64,000 bases of DNA from Sandaracinus sp. (GTDB taxonomy: Bacteria > Myxococcota_A > Polyangia > Polyangiales > Houyiibacteriaceae), in the NCBI GenBank assembly GCA_002699025.1, contig PABA01000028.1:1-64000 (forward strand), given 5' to 3'. The notes under the pieces were generated by a model. That model searched no databases. It saw only the letters and a program-made list of their open reading frames with translations, and was not told the origin of the DNA. Every line of letters starts with the position of its first letter. Position 1 is the stretch's first letter. Both the position numbers and the translations under genes were made by a program. Of the stretch, positions 28,336 through 36,631 are shown in pieces.

Positions 28336-28378
28336 GCGCGCGGGTTACGCGACGGGGCCCACCATTTCAACCGCAGCC

Positions 28379-29179
28379 TCAGGCCCGCAACGCGGCCATC
28401 ATCGCCTCGTGGCTGGCGCGCGCGACCTGCTCCAGGTGGCCCATGGCCTTCTCGGAGAAGCTCTGGGCGCGGTCGGCGGCCTCGTCGGCCGCGGACGTCG
28501 CGTCCTGATACTGCTCGGCGCTGCTCTCGTGGGTGCTGGCGTCCTGGGTCTGCCGCTCCTGGGCGTACATCAGGCCACCGTCCAGTGCCGCTAGAGCAGC
28601 CTGCGCCTCCTGGGGCGCGGCCGCCCGGAGGCCCTCGCGGGCACGGGCGCGACGGTGTTCACGCCGGGCGGAGCGCTTGGCGGAGTCGAGCTCGGCGCGT
28701 TCGGCCTCCGTCGGTTCGGGCACGCTTCCCTCGGAGGGCCCCTCGGACAGCTCCTTTCCGGCGACCTCCTCCGAGGCCTCCGTCGTTTGCGGCGTCTCGG
28801 TCGACTGAGGAGCAGTGGGCTGAGGCTTCGCCTTCGCGATCTCGGCCGTCGAGCCGCCGCTCGCACCGAGGCTTGCGGTGGCCCTACCGGCCTGGACCGC
28901 CCCCGATGCCGCCTGCGCTGCCGAGCTGATGAGGGTGCGCGCGAGGCCGATGCGCGCGGCCTTGCGCTCGGCCTCGACCGCGCGCCGGCGCTCCTGGTTG
29001 CGCAAGCGGCGCGAGCGACGCTCGTGCGCGCGCATGTCGGACGCGGCGTCTTCGAGGTCGAGGGCGGCCATGGCGATGGCCTCCTCGGGGCTCAGAGCGC
29101 TCGCGCGCGGCGCAGCAGCCGCGTCGCTGCTCTCGAGGCCTGGGGTGGTCGCGGACGGGACGGTTCGTTCGATGTGCAT
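28379..29179 (-). CDS. putative type III secretion translocator, SctB (YopD/IpaC)-like
   Basis: 266 residues from ATG 29179. A long charged helix (about 35-80, Arg/Glu-rich) leads into one weakly hydrophobic Ala/Gly stretch (about 77-108), then a Pro/Thr/Glu linker, a basic helix, and a C-terminal Gln/Ala/Ser coiled-coil-like region ending in MGHLEQVARASHEAMMAAL. No signal peptide. On its own this would be hypothetical; the call rests on its place directly after an SctE-like gene, its size, and the single hydrophobic segment typical of SctB. It is the last gene of the five-gene cluster, 76 bases after the preceding gene. Confidence 0.5.
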   Translation of the reverse strand: MHIERTVPSATTPGLESSDAAAAPRASALSPEEAIAMAALDLEDAASDMRAHERRSRRLRNQERRRAVEAERKAARIGLARTLISSAAQAASGAVQAGRATASLGASGGSTAEIAKAKPQPTAPQSTETPQTTEASEEVAGKELSEGPSEGSVPEPTEAERAELDSAKRSARREHRRARAREGLRAAAPQEAQAALAALDGGLMYAQERQTQDASTHESSAEQYQDATSAADEAADRAQSFSEKAMGHLEQVARASHEAMMAALRA

Positions 29180-29255
29180 GGGTGTCTTCAGGTCTAGGAT
29201 GAGGGTCGGAGTTCGAGGTCGAGCGGAACGCCGAATGGCGCTCGACGCTCGGGCG

Positions 29256-30308
29256 TCAGGCGATGCTTCGAGCCACGGTCAGCGCGGCTTCGGCGCGGAC
29301 CTGCTGGGTGCGAGTGACGCTCGCCATGATCCGGGCGTGACGTTCGACCACCCGGCGGAGGGCGTCCGAGGCCGACTCGGTCTCGAGGTTCGCGTCCTCC
29401 TCGAGCGTCCGGTGGAAGTCGGCCGTCGCGTTGGCCTGATCGGCCCGGTGCTGATGGACCCCGCGGACGATGGCGAAGGTCGCGGTCACCACGTCGTTCA
29501 CGCCCGAGATGAGGTCCGTGATGGTGGAGGCGAGCTCGGCGGCGCGAGCTCCTTGTTCGGCGAGATCGGCGACCGCCTTGGTTCCCGTCGTCACGGCCTG
29601 GGCCGTGGCTCCGCCAGCCTGGGCGGCCTGGCTTCCGGCCTGAGCGGTCGTGGTCGCGGCTTGCGCCGCGCTCGCGCCCGCCTGGCCTGCCTGCGACAGA
29701 CCGCTGGCCGCATCACCGGCCGCCGAGGCGCCCCCCGCCGCGATCATCAGAGCCGCGCCGACGAGCTTGAGGACACTCGCCGCGATGGCGCCGTTCCGCT
29801 CGTCGAGGACCCCTCGATGCGCGAGCTCGTCCACGATGTCTCCAGCCGCGATGAGCACCACGGCGACGACGACCAAGGCCAGGGTCGCGCCCCCGGAGAA
29901 GACCGACGCGACGGTGCCGACCGCGGTGAGGACGGCTCCGATGAGCTTCTTGACCCAGCGAGGCGCCTTGTTCGCCGCCTTCTTGAGAGCCTTCTCGACC
30001 TTCTCGAGGGCGTGCATGACCCGCTCGCGTTGCATCTCGGAGTCCTGCCGCGAGGCCTGCACGTCCTCCGTCCGGTTCTCGATCTCCGCGTTGTTCGTGA
30101 AGGAGGCGAGCGCGGCCATGATCGTCTCGGGATGCACCACACCTGCGAGCGCGAGGGCATCGAGAGCGGGTACCCCGGTCGGCGTCGCCGTCGAGCCAGC
30201 GAGGAGGAGCGGGCTCTGCGCTGCTCCGGAGCTGGACGGCGGAGGAGACGCTCGGAGCGGATCGTTGGGCGCGACGGCCCCTGAAGGCGCAGACGCTACC
30301 CGAACCAC
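29256..30308 (-). CDS. putative type III secretion translocator, SctE (YopB/IpaB/SipB)-like
   Basis: 350 residues from GTG 30308, chosen for the GGAGG seven bases upstream; it overlaps the preceding small gene by 13 bases. Order of parts: disordered Pro/Ser N-terminus (1-55), coiled coil (about 75-115, RERVMHALEKVEKALKKAA), a basic WVKK step into a long hydrophobic region (122-156, IGAVLTAVGTVASVFSGGAT onward), a charged break (IVDELAHRG), a second hydrophobic hairpin (about 176-198), an Ala/Gln/Thr-rich helical stretch, and a C-terminal amphipathic helix. This is the layout of SctE pore-forming translocators, which insert into a target cell membrane. No signal peptide, consistent with type III export. 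Confidence 0.7.
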   Translation of the reverse strand: MVRVASAPSGAVAPNDPLRASPPPSSSGAAQSPLLLAGSTATPTGVPALDALALAGVVHPETIMAALASFTNNAEIENRTEDVQASRQDSEMQRERVMHALEKVEKALKKAANKAPRWVKKLIGAVLTAVGTVASVFSGGATLALVVVAVVLIAAGDIVDELAHRGVLDERNGAIAASVLKLVGAALMIAAGGASAAGDAASGLSQAGQAGASAAQAATTTAQAGSQAAQAGGATAQAVTTGTKAVADLAEQGARAAELASTITDLISGVNDVVTATFAIVRGVHQHRADQANATADFHRTLEEDANLETESASDALRRVVERHARIMASVTRTQQVRAEAALTVARSIA

Positions 30309-30493
30309 GACGCGACCTCCGCGTAGGCCTTGGCACGCGCCGGCGAGCCGGCCGCTCGCTCCACGGCCGCGGCCAACCTCCAGCTCGCCGGCTCGAGGGG
30401 CTTCGAGAGAACCCGCGCCGATACCGCGTCGCGGGCCTCCTCGAGGCGTCCAGCGCGGGCGAGCCGCACCGGGACCGAGTTGGACCGGCTCAT
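30296..30493 (-). CDS. mini TPR-like protein, possible translocator chaperone
   Basis: 65 residues from ATG 30493, two bases after the previous stop. The sequence LARAGRLEEARDAVSARVLSKPLEPASWRLAAAVERAAGSPARAKAYAEV reads as about one and a half tetratricopeptide-like helix pairs (key residues A-GR-EEA and W--A). SycD/LcrH chaperones of translocators carry three TPRs and sit in exactly this position, before yopB. This one is much shorter, so it may be a minimal chaperone, a remnant, or something else. Confidence 0.55.
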   Translation of the reverse strand: MSRSNSVPVRLARAGRLEEARDAVSARVLSKPLEPASWRLAAAVERAAGSPARAKAYAEVASWFG

Positions 30494-30495
30494 GG

Positions 30496-31341
30496 TCAGA
30501 CCACGTTCCTTGCGATGGCCTGCATCGAGTCCGTGATGCTCTTGAGCATCTGGGTCGAGAGGGTCACGGCCTGGCTTCGCTGCTGCATCGTCGACTGCAT
30601 TCGGATCATGGTGAGCTCCTGACCCGACTGCGCCTGACCCTGCTCCGAACCGATCTCTTCGATGAGCTGGTCGATCGTGTTTCCCGAGACCCGCTCCTCG
30701 CCGTTGAAGCGCGCGTTTCCACGTTCGGCGAGCTGCGCCTCGATGTCAGCGATCTCTCCATCGAGGCGCTCCACCTTGCTTTGGTTGTCGTTGCGAAGGG
30801 CCTCGTCCCGCGCGGCCCGCTTGTTCGCGAGCCGGCCTGCGAGCCCCTCGGACACGGCGACTCGCTCGGAGAGGCCGACTTCGTTCAGGAGCTCCGCGCC
30901 GTTCATCTGGCGGCCATCCCAGATCACCTGGACGTCCTCGAGCTTGACCTTTTTTCCCGGCTCCTTCTTCACCTCCGACATGGCGCCGCGAAGAGTCCGA
31001 AGTGCCTGGGTCTGCCGCGCGATGGCCTCGGAGCCTCGCTGACGAACGTCCATGTCCCCCATGAGCGCCTCGATCTCGCCGTCGAGGCTGTTGAGCCGAG
31101 TCTGAAGGAGCATGATGATGGCGGTGGGCGTGAGGGCCATGCCCTGGGGGATCAGGCCACCGAGCTCCTGCAGGTCCTCGGTGAGTAGCTCCTGGACGCC
31201 CTCGGAGAGGTCCGGGCCGAGGAACTCGTCGAGCTCCTCGTTGGTGACCATAGCCATGGCGGCGACGGCCTCGTCGTCGAGACCGGCCTCCTCGAGGGCG
31301 GGGGCGAGTGCGGGGCTATTGACGGTTCGGATGGTGCTCAT
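30496..31341 (-). CDS. putative type III secretion needle-tip or filament protein (SctA/EspA-like)
   Basis: 281 residues from ATG 31341, with GAGAGAACC upstream. The N-terminal 70 residues are acidic and helical, followed by LTPTAIIMLLQTRLNSLDGEIEAL and a long coiled coil (about 75-125). A middle globular part (KVKLEDVQVIWDGRQMNGAELL) is followed by a second charged coiled coil and a C-terminal helix rich in Met/Gln (IRMQSTMQQRSQAVTLSTQM) ending in a hydrophobic tail. A central domain held between two coiled coils with a conserved C-terminal helix is the plan of tip proteins and EspA-like filaments. No signal peptide. The family call is an inference from build and operon position. Confidence 0.55.
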   Translation of the reverse strand: MSTIRTVNSPALAPALEEAGLDDEAVAAMAMVTNEELDEFLGPDLSEGVQELLTEDLQELGGLIPQGMALTPTAIIMLLQTRLNSLDGEIEALMGDMDVRQRGSEAIARQTQALRTLRGAMSEVKKEPGKKVKLEDVQVIWDGRQMNGAELLNEVGLSERVAVSEGLAGRLANKRAARDEALRNDNQSKVERLDGEIADIEAQLAERGNARFNGEERVSGNTIDQLIEEIGSEQGQAQSGQELTMIRMQSTMQQRSQAVTLSTQMLKSITDSMQAIARNVV

Positions 31342-31357
31342 GGTTCTCTCTCGTCGT

Positions 31358-31579
31358 TCAGGCGCGGAGCGCGTGGAAGGGGATGGTGTTCGGCTTCGGT
31401 GCCTTTCGGCGGGCCTCGACCCGGGCCATGACGCGCTCGAAGCGCGTGCGCGCCTCCGCCACCTCGGACTCGTCGATGTCGAGGTCCTCGGTCAGGCGGG
31501 TGAGCTCGGCGTCCTGGCGGGCGCGTTCGGCCTTCAGGCGCTCGAGCTCGTGGGCGATGCGGTCGTGGGGTCGGGTCAT
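31358..31579 (-). CDS. small coiled-coil protein heading the translocon operon
   Basis: 73 residues from ATG 31579, with an ideal GGAGG five bases upstream. Almost the whole chain is a charged coiled coil (HDRIAHELERLKAERARQDA onward), with a short proline-containing C-terminal tail (KAPKPNTIPF). It is 16 bases upstream of the tip-like gene. In Yersinia the matching place is held by LcrG, a small helical partner of the tip protein LcrV, so a tip chaperone is the favoured guess; a needle or stalk protein is possible. Confidence 0.6.
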   Translation of the reverse strand: MTRPHDRIAHELERLKAERARQDAELTRLTEDLDIDESEVAEARTRFERVMARVEARRKAPKPNTIPFHALRA

Positions 31580-31800
31580 GGCTACCTCCGAAAGGACGGG
31601 CCGTTCCTCGACCCGCTCTCTCGGGAGTTGCCCCGCGACGCACGAAAAAGCGGGCCCGCGCCGAAACCGCCCATCGGAAGCCCCGAGACGCACGAAGCCC
31701 GCGACGGGCGGGGAGTGGTGGCTGGCTCCTCGAACGCGCGAAGAGGGGGGAGTGGTGGAGAGGCTCTTCGAGCCGCGAAAGAGGAGGGCCGCGCCGGCGC

Positions 31801-31848
31801 GAGCCCCCAGAAGCCGAGCCCCCAGAAGCCGAGCCCCCAGAAGCCGAG
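31801..31848. repeat. three exact copies of a 15-bp unit
   Basis: GAGCCCCCAGAAGCC is repeated three times head to tail. It lies in the non-coding region after carD. Confidence 0.85.
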
Positions 31849-31873
31849 AGCAGGTGCCACGGCGCCCCGAACG

Positions 31874-31907
31874 CACGAAGGCCCGCGCCGGAGCGCGGGC
31901 CTTCGTG
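31874..31907 (-). terminator. perfect 15-bp hairpin after carD
   Basis: CACGAAGGCCCGCGC (31874-31888) pairs without mismatch with 31893-31907 around a 4-base loop. It lies 23 bases past the carD stop. No U-tract follows on either strand. Confidence 0.65.
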
Positions 31908-31929
31908 GAAGCCGGTCGCGGAGCGGAGC

Positions 31930-32412
31930 TCAGGCGAAGATGGCGTCGATGTCCTTCTCGACGGTCTCGCGCTTGCAGCGCCGGGCGAGGCTGAGCTCGG
32001 CGACGATCATCGTCCGAGCGTGGTCGAGGAGCTGGCGCTCGCCGAAGCTGAGGTCCTTCTCGGTGCGGAGCCGGCTCAGGTCGCGCAGCACCTTGGCGAC
32101 CTCGATGGGCGAGCCGCTCTTCAGCATCTCCGTGTACTCGCGGAAGCGCCGGTTCCACGGCTGGGAGGTGACGGCGACCTCGTCCTTCTTGAGCTCATCC
32201 AGGACCTTCTTGGCCTCCCGCTTGGAGATGACCCCCCGGAGACCGAGCCGGTCCGCGCCGTCCGTGGGCACCATGACCGTCACGCCCGTCTCGGCGATTT
32301 TCAGGATGTAGAAGTGCTTGGCGCTGCCGGCGATCTTCTTCTCTTCGATGCTGGTCACCTCACCGACGCCATGGGCCGGGTGGACCGCGTTGTCACCAAT
32401 CTCGAACTTCAT
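31930..32412 (-). CDS. CarD/CdnL-family transcription regulator
   Basis: 160 residues from ATG 32412, preceded by GGGAGG at slightly long spacing. The N-terminal RNA-polymerase-interacting Tudor-like domain (about 1-60) has FEIGDNAVHPAHGVGEV and VMVPTDGADRLGLRGV; the helical DNA-binding C-domain (about 65-158) has VTSQPWNRRFREYTEMLKSG and LSFGERQLLDHAR. These proteins bind the polymerase beta subunit and stabilise open complexes, especially at rRNA promoters; CdnL is essential in Myxococcus. Monocistronic. Confidence 0.95.
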   Translation of the reverse strand: MKFEIGDNAVHPAHGVGEVTSIEEKKIAGSAKHFYILKIAETGVTVMVPTDGADRLGLRGVISKREAKKVLDELKKDEVAVTSQPWNRRFREYTEMLKSGSPIEVAKVLRDLSRLRTEKDLSFGERQLLDHARTMIVAELSLARRCKRETVEKDIDAIFA

Positions 32413-32719
32413 GCGCTCTGGGACCTCCCGCGCAGACAGCCGGACTCACCGACGCCAGCGGCGGCGATGCCTGGGCCGGAACCGGCCGGGCCTCGCGCTC
32501 TCGGCGGGCTCGGGCAGGCTCTTCGGCTGAGTGGGGGCTGTCCCCGCACTCTCTCAGTTTATCAGGCCGGGGATGGGCCGTCTCGCTCATTCGCGCTGAA
32601 AGGGTGGCGAGGGCTGAACGTGCGATCAGATCGCCGGGCCTGCCCCGCGGCGGGAGGGAGAGCGCCCTGCGGACCCGAGGCCCTCGGGCAAGGGCTCATC
32701 GCGGCACCTCGAGACCGGC
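32413..32719. other. intergenic region upstream of carD
   Basis: About 300 bases. A GAGTGGGGGC/CCCCGCACTC imperfect hairpin lies at about 32530-32553, and a TGATAAACT word beside it could be a leftward -10 for carD, but no -35 fits. Nothing else is seen. Confidence 0.35.
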
Positions 32720-33724
32720 TCAGCGCGCCAGCACCGGCTCTTCGAGCAGCGCTTCGAGCTCGTCCACGAAGAGCACCCGAAGGCCGCGCGCGAGGACGTC
32801 GGCAGGCCAGGGAGCCTCGAGATGAGCCTGCTCGCCGTCGACGCGCACGGCGAGCTCCCGCTCGGCGAGGTTGAGTCCCACCACCGCGCCCAGATCGCTG
32901 TTCGCGAGCGAGGCTGCGAGCTGGCGGAAGTTCGCGTCCGCCCCCGGTGGGAGCTCGCCCCGGAGCGTGAGAGAGGCCCAGAGACGTCCCTCCCGGACAT
33001 CGAGGGAGGCCGCCAGCGCGCGCTCCCGCGCCAGCAGCAGCCCGAGGCCCGAATCCACGGGGAGCTCGAGCGGTCGCGGCATCATCCAGACGGCGGGCTC
33101 ACGCTCGTGGCGCGCCCGGAGCACGTCTGCGTCGGGACCGGTCCACGGGAGCGCGCGCTCGGCCCGAACGGCGGCGAGGAGCTCGGCGATCTCGGGTCCC
33201 ACGCCCGCACCGACCACGAGCACATCCCCCACGGCGACCCACTCGCGCCGCTGCGTGCCGAGGAAACCCACCCGCCGCGCAAAGGGCTCCTCGGCGGAGA
33301 CCTCCACGGTGTTCATGCGCATGCCCGCCGCGGTGACGGTCTGCGCCGCCTGCTCCGCGTCGGGGAGCCGGGCGAGGATGAGGAAGCGGCCCTCGCCATA
33401 GCCGAGCACGAGCGCCCGCTGGACCTCCCCGAGCCGAACGCCGGTGCGGAGCTCGAAGCGCTCCCGCCACTCGGCAGGGGCGATGGAGTCGACGACGGTG
33501 CGGAGGCTCGGCTCCTCGAGGAGGATGGACGGCGAGCCGAGCGCCATCCAGGCGGGCTCGCCCGGGACGTGGTCGAGGAGCGGGCCGAGACGGACGGGCG
33601 CCTCGGGCGCAGAGCGGGTCGGTGGGGGCGCGGACGCCCCACAACCGACCACCAGCGCGAGCGCGAGGAGGCCGGCGCCGACCCGAAGAGTCGACGCCAG
33701 CGCGGCCGCCCGCGGGGGGCTCAC
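32720..33724 (-). CDS. lipoprotein of unknown function
   Basis: 334 residues from GTG 33724, overlapping the recA stop as GTGA, with GAGGG just upstream. The lipobox LALALVVGC gives a lipid anchor near residue 28. The mature protein ([27 protein letters not shown] onward) alternates helices and strands and resembles myxobacterial lipoproteins that open with a DHVP-x-E motif; no enzyme motif is seen. Translational coupling to recA is odd for a cell-surface protein and probably reflects simple packing. It may be co-induced with recA. Confidence 0.8.
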   Translation of the reverse strand: MSPPRAAALASTLRVGAGLLALALVVGCGASAPPPTRSAPEAPVRLGPLLDHVPGEPAWMALGSPSILLEEPSLRTVVDSIAPAEWRERFELRTGVRLGEVQRALVLGYGEGRFLILARLPDAEQAAQTVTAAGMRMNTVEVSAEEPFARRVGFLGTQRREWVAVGDVLVVGAGVGPEIAELLAAVRAERALPWTGPDADVLRARHEREPAVWMMPRPLELPVDSGLGLLLARERALAASLDVREGRLWASLTLRGELPPGADANFRQLAASLANSDLGAVVGLNLAERELAVRVDGEQAHLEAPWPADVLARGLRVLFVDELEALLEEPVLAR

Positions 33725-34842
33725 GCCCTCGCGCGACCCCGCTTGGACTTGCCGTTCTTCTTCGAGCTGCTCCCGCCGTCGTCATCCTCGGCGGAGGCGT
33801 CTGCGGAGCCGTCCGCGTCGGCCTTCGCGGCTTCGTCCTCCGGCCCCCGAGAGAGGCCGTACTCGGCGAGGATCTTCCGCTCGATCTCCTCGAGCATCTC
33901 CACGTTCTCCTCGAGGAAGTTCCGCGTGTTGTCGCGGCCCTGGCCGAGGCGGGTCTCGCCGTAGCTGTACCAGGCGCCGCTCTTGTCGACGATGTTCGCC
34001 TTCACGCCCAGGTCGAGGACGTCGCCGCTCCGGCTGATTCCTCGGCCGAAGAGGATGTCGAACTCGCAGAGCTGGAAGGGCGGCGCGACCTTGTTCTTCA
34101 CGACCTTCACGCGGACGCGGTTGCCGATGGCCTTGTCGCCCACCTTGATCGTGCCGATGCGGCGGATGTCGAGGCGCTGCGAGGCATAGAACTTCAGGGC
34201 GTTGCCGCCGGTCGTCGTCTCCGGGCTGCCGAACATCACGCCGATCTTCATGCGGATCTGGTTGATGAAGAAGAGCGTGCAGTGGCTCTTCTGCACGGTG
34301 CCCGTGAGCTTCCGGAGCGCCTGGCTCATGAGCCGGGCCTGGAGGCCGACGTGGCTGTCGCCCATCTCGCCCTCGATCTCCGCCTTCGGCACGAGCGCGG
34401 CGACCGAGTCGATGACGATGATGTCGACGGCGCCCGAGCGGACGAGCGTGTCGGCGATCTCGAGGGCCTGCTCACCGTGGTCCGGCTGGCTGACGAGGAG
34501 CTCGTCGACGTTCACGCCGAGCTTCCGCGCGTAGGTCGGGTCGAGCGCATGCTCGGCGTCGATGAAGGCCGCGACGCCGCCCTGCTTCTGGCACTCGGCG
34601 ATCGCGTGGAGGGTGAGCGTCGTCTTGCCGCTCGACTCCGGGCCGTAGACCTCCACGATCCGGCCGCGCGCGTAGCCGCCGACCCCGAGGGCCAGATCCA
34701 GCGAGATCGAGCCAGTCGGGATGGTCGGGATGTCCACGGCCTTCTGGTCGCCGAGCCGCATGATGGAGCCCTTGCCGTAGGCCTTCTCGATCGTGCCGAG
34801 GGCCAGAGAAAGGGCCTTCTCGCGGTTGGGATCCTTCGCCAT
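33721..34842 (-). CDS. recA: recombinase RecA
   Basis: 373 residues from ATG 34842, with GGAGGAGG upstream. Walker [11 protein letters not shown], Walker [11 protein letters not shown], the DNA loop L1 region [23 protein letters not shown] and L2 around [30 protein letters not shown] (positions about 196-225) are intact. It drives strand exchange and LexA cleavage in the SOS response. The C-terminal 45 residues are an Asp/Ser/Lys-rich tail. A LexA-like box overlaps its promoter, so it is probably SOS-regulated. The downstream lipoprotein is coupled to it. Confidence 0.98.
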   Translation of the reverse strand: MAKDPNREKALSLALGTIEKAYGKGSIMRLGDQKAVDIPTIPTGSISLDLALGVGGYARGRIVEVYGPESSGKTTLTLHAIAECQKQGGVAAFIDAEHALDPTYARKLGVNVDELLVSQPDHGEQALEIADTLVRSGAVDIIVIDSVAALVPKAEIEGEMGDSHVGLQARLMSQALRKLTGTVQKSHCTLFFINQIRMKIGVMFGSPETTTGGNALKFYASQRLDIRRIGTIKVGDKAIGNRVRVKVVKNKVAPPFQLCEFDILFGRGISRSGDVLDLGVKANIVDKSGAWYSYGETRLGQGRDNTRNFLEENVEMLEEIERKILAEYGLSRGPEDEAAKADADGSADASAEDDDGGSSSKKNGKSKRGRARA

Positions 34843-34911
34843 GCGTCCTCCTCCAGGGGCTCCGGGCTGCGGAGCCGCTCAGCGTCCTGGCGCGGCGGGG
34901 AGCCGCCATCA

Positions 34912-34928
34912 CCTGAACACGTGTCTAG
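34912..34928 (-). promoter_or_regulatory. LexA-type operator upstream of recA
   Basis: Minus strand CTAGACACGTGTTCAGG. It fits 16 of 17 positions of the myxobacterial LexA box as I remember it (CTRHAMRYBYGTTCAGS); only position 4 differs. It overlaps the -10 hexamer and lies 70 bases before the ATG, ideal for repression. Confidence 0.7.
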
Positions 34929-34950
34929 TCCATGTGGCCCCGACGGTCAA
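34922..34950 (-). promoter_or_regulatory. recA promoter
   Basis: Minus strand TTGACC, 17-base spacer, TAGACA. The -10 is weak but spacing is ideal and the LexA-like box covers it. Confidence 0.55.
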
Positions 34951-35088
34951 CCGCCGGTCGACCGCCCCACCCCCGTCGGCCATCTCGCCGGCCTCGAGCA
35001 CCATGCCCGAGAGGGGATGTGGGGTCACGCGATGTCACGTCACCCCGAGGTGGAGCCAAGCTCGCACGCGGGTGTGACATCGACGGGC

Positions 35089-36450
35089 TCAGCCCTCGGA
35101 GTCGCCGCCGGCGGGGTCGCCGTTGCCGTGGGCGCCGTTGCAGTGGGCCCCGTTGCCATGGGCCCCGTTTCCGCGGACCTCCTGGCAGGTCGCCGCCGCC
35201 GGACCGCCCGCCGGATCGAGCCCCGCCGCCACGCGACGAGCGAGGTCGAGCGCGACGTAGGCCGCGCGCTGGCGGATGCGGGCCCGATCGCCGTGCAGGT
35301 GATGCCGCAGCGTGACCGTGCCCGCGTCGGAGGCGACCCCGAACCAGACCGTGCCGACGGGCTTGTCGTCGGTCCCGCCCCCGGGCCCGGCGACGCCGGT
35401 GATGGCGACGGCGAGATCCGAGCCGGCCACGCGCCGCGCCCCCTCGGCCATCGCGCCGGCCGTCTCCGAGCTCACCGCCCCATACGCCCGCAAGACGTCC
35501 TGGCCGACGCCGAGCACCTTGGTCTTCGCGGAGTTCGCGTAGGTGACGGCGTCCAGCAGCAGGTAGTCCGAGCTGCCCGGCACGTCCGTGAGCATCGCGC
35601 CGACGAGCCCGCCCGTGCACGACTCGGCGACGGCGAGCGTCTTCTTCCGGTCGCGGAGCGCCTGCCCGACCACCGACGCGAAGCTGTCGTCCCGGTCGCC
35701 GAAGACCGCCTCCCCGAGGAGCGCCCGCACGGCGTCCGCGGCCTTTCGCGCCTGCGCCTCCGCCTCCGCCCCCGAGGCCGCGCGCGCGTGCACCTTCACC
35801 TCGATCTCGGGGAAGTGCGCCCGGTATCCGAGCGTGACGCCCTCGTACTGACCCTCGACGTCCCGGAGCCGCTCGCCGACCTGGCTCTCGGGCAGGCCGA
35901 AGAGGCGGAGGTGCACCTGGTGGGAGTCGCGCTGCCCGAGCGAGGCGACCGCCGGCACGACGCCCTCGCGGAACATGGCCTGCATCTCCGCCGGCACGCC
36001 GGGGAGGAAGAAGGCGCGGCAGCCGGCCTTCTCGACGCCGAAGCCCGGCGCGGTGCCCACCGGGTTGGCGACGATCGTCGCGCCCTCGGGGAAATCGGCC
36101 ATCTTCTCGGAGAGGCCGGCGAGCTCGCGCCCCCGGGAGGCGTAGAGGCGACGGATGTGCTCGTAGGAGGCGTCGTCGCGCGAGAGGGCGACCCCGATGC
36201 AGCGCGCGACCGCCTCGGCCGTGAGGTCATCGCTCGTCGGGCCGAGCCCGCCGGTCGCCACGACCACGGCGTTCCCCTCGCAGAGCCGCCGAAGCGCCGC
36301 GCCGATCTGCTCGGCGTCGTCGCCGACGGAGACGTGCTCGCGCACCTCGAAGCCGAGGGCCGTGAGCTGCTCGCCGAGCCACGCCGCGTTGGAGTTCACG
36401 AGCTCCCCGCGGGTCAGCTCGGTGCCGATGGAGAGGACGGCCGCCGTCAT
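35089..36450 (-). CDS. cinA: competence/damage-inducible protein CinA (NMN amidohydrolase/ADP-ribose pyrophosphatase family)
   Basis: 453 residues from ATG 36450. The N-terminal molybdopterin-binding-like (COG1058) domain has AVLSIGTELTRGELVNSNAAWL, TGGLGPTSDDLTAEA and FLPGVPAEMQAMF. The C-terminal CinA amidohydrolase domain (about 260-420) has LAVAESCTGGLVGAMLTDVPGSS and ITGVAGPGGGTDDKPVGTVWFG. It recycles pyridine nucleotides by deamidating NMN. The protein ends in an odd repeated tail (GNGAHGNGAH type). In many genomes cinA precedes recA; here it lies just upstream on the same strand but about 250 bases from it, with recA having its own promoter. Confidence 0.94.
   Translation of the reverse strand: MTAAVLSIGTELTRGELVNSNAAWLGEQLTALGFEVREHVSVGDDAEQIGAALRRLCEGNAVVVATGGLGPTSDDLTAEAVARCIGVALSRDDASYEHIRRLYASRGRELAGLSEKMADFPEGATIVANPVGTAPGFGVEKAGCRAFFLPGVPAEMQAMFREGVVPAVASLGQRDSHQVHLRLFGLPESQVGERLRDVEGQYEGVTLGYRAHFPEIEVKVHARAASGAEAEAQARKAADAVRALLGEAVFGDRDDSFASVVGQALRDRKKTLAVAESCTGGLVGAMLTDVPGSSDYLLLDAVTYANSAKTKVLGVGQDVLRAYGAVSSETAGAMAEGARRVAGSDLAVAITGVAGPGGGTDDKPVGTVWFGVASDAGTVTLRHHLHGDRARIRQRAAYVALDLARRVAAGLDPAGGPAAATCQEVRGNGAHGNGAHCNGAHGNGDPAGGDSEG
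35120..35178 (-). repeat. 15-bp in-frame repeats in the cinA 3' end
   Basis: Four near copies of a 15-base unit (plus strand CGTTGCCGTGGGCGC and variants) encode the NGAHG-type tail. A 15-base unit preserves the reading frame, so copy number could change by slippage without disrupting the gene. Confidence 0.8.
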
Positions 36451-36631
36451 GAGAGGACCGGCGAGCCTGGCAGGCCGCCCGGGCGCCGTCAATGGGACGC
36501 GCCGGAGCGAGAGCTCGGGTGGAAGGGACGGGCCTGGCGGCGCGTTGCGTCTCCGACTCCCCCGCCCGGCGACCCCGGGCGACGTCGAGGCCCCCACCGT
36601 GCTATCGGTGCCCCGAGGTGAGAACCACGCG

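Larger units (their letters stand above)
31580..31929. other. intergenic region upstream of the translocon operon
   Basis: About 350 bases between carD and the translocon-like operon, both leftward. It must hold the operon promoter, but no good -35/-10 or sigma-54 pair is visible. CGCACGAA occurs three times. At 31645-31660 a GCGGGCCCGC palindrome is followed on the minus strand by TTTTT, possibly a second stop for the carD transcript. The 15-bp repeat and the perfect hairpin are listed separately. Confidence 0.5.

Noticed and set aside
31930..36450. Genomic island around the translocon-like operon
   Set aside because: No integrase, tRNA edge, direct repeats or change in base use was seen; the cluster has the same GC-rich codon use as its neighbours.
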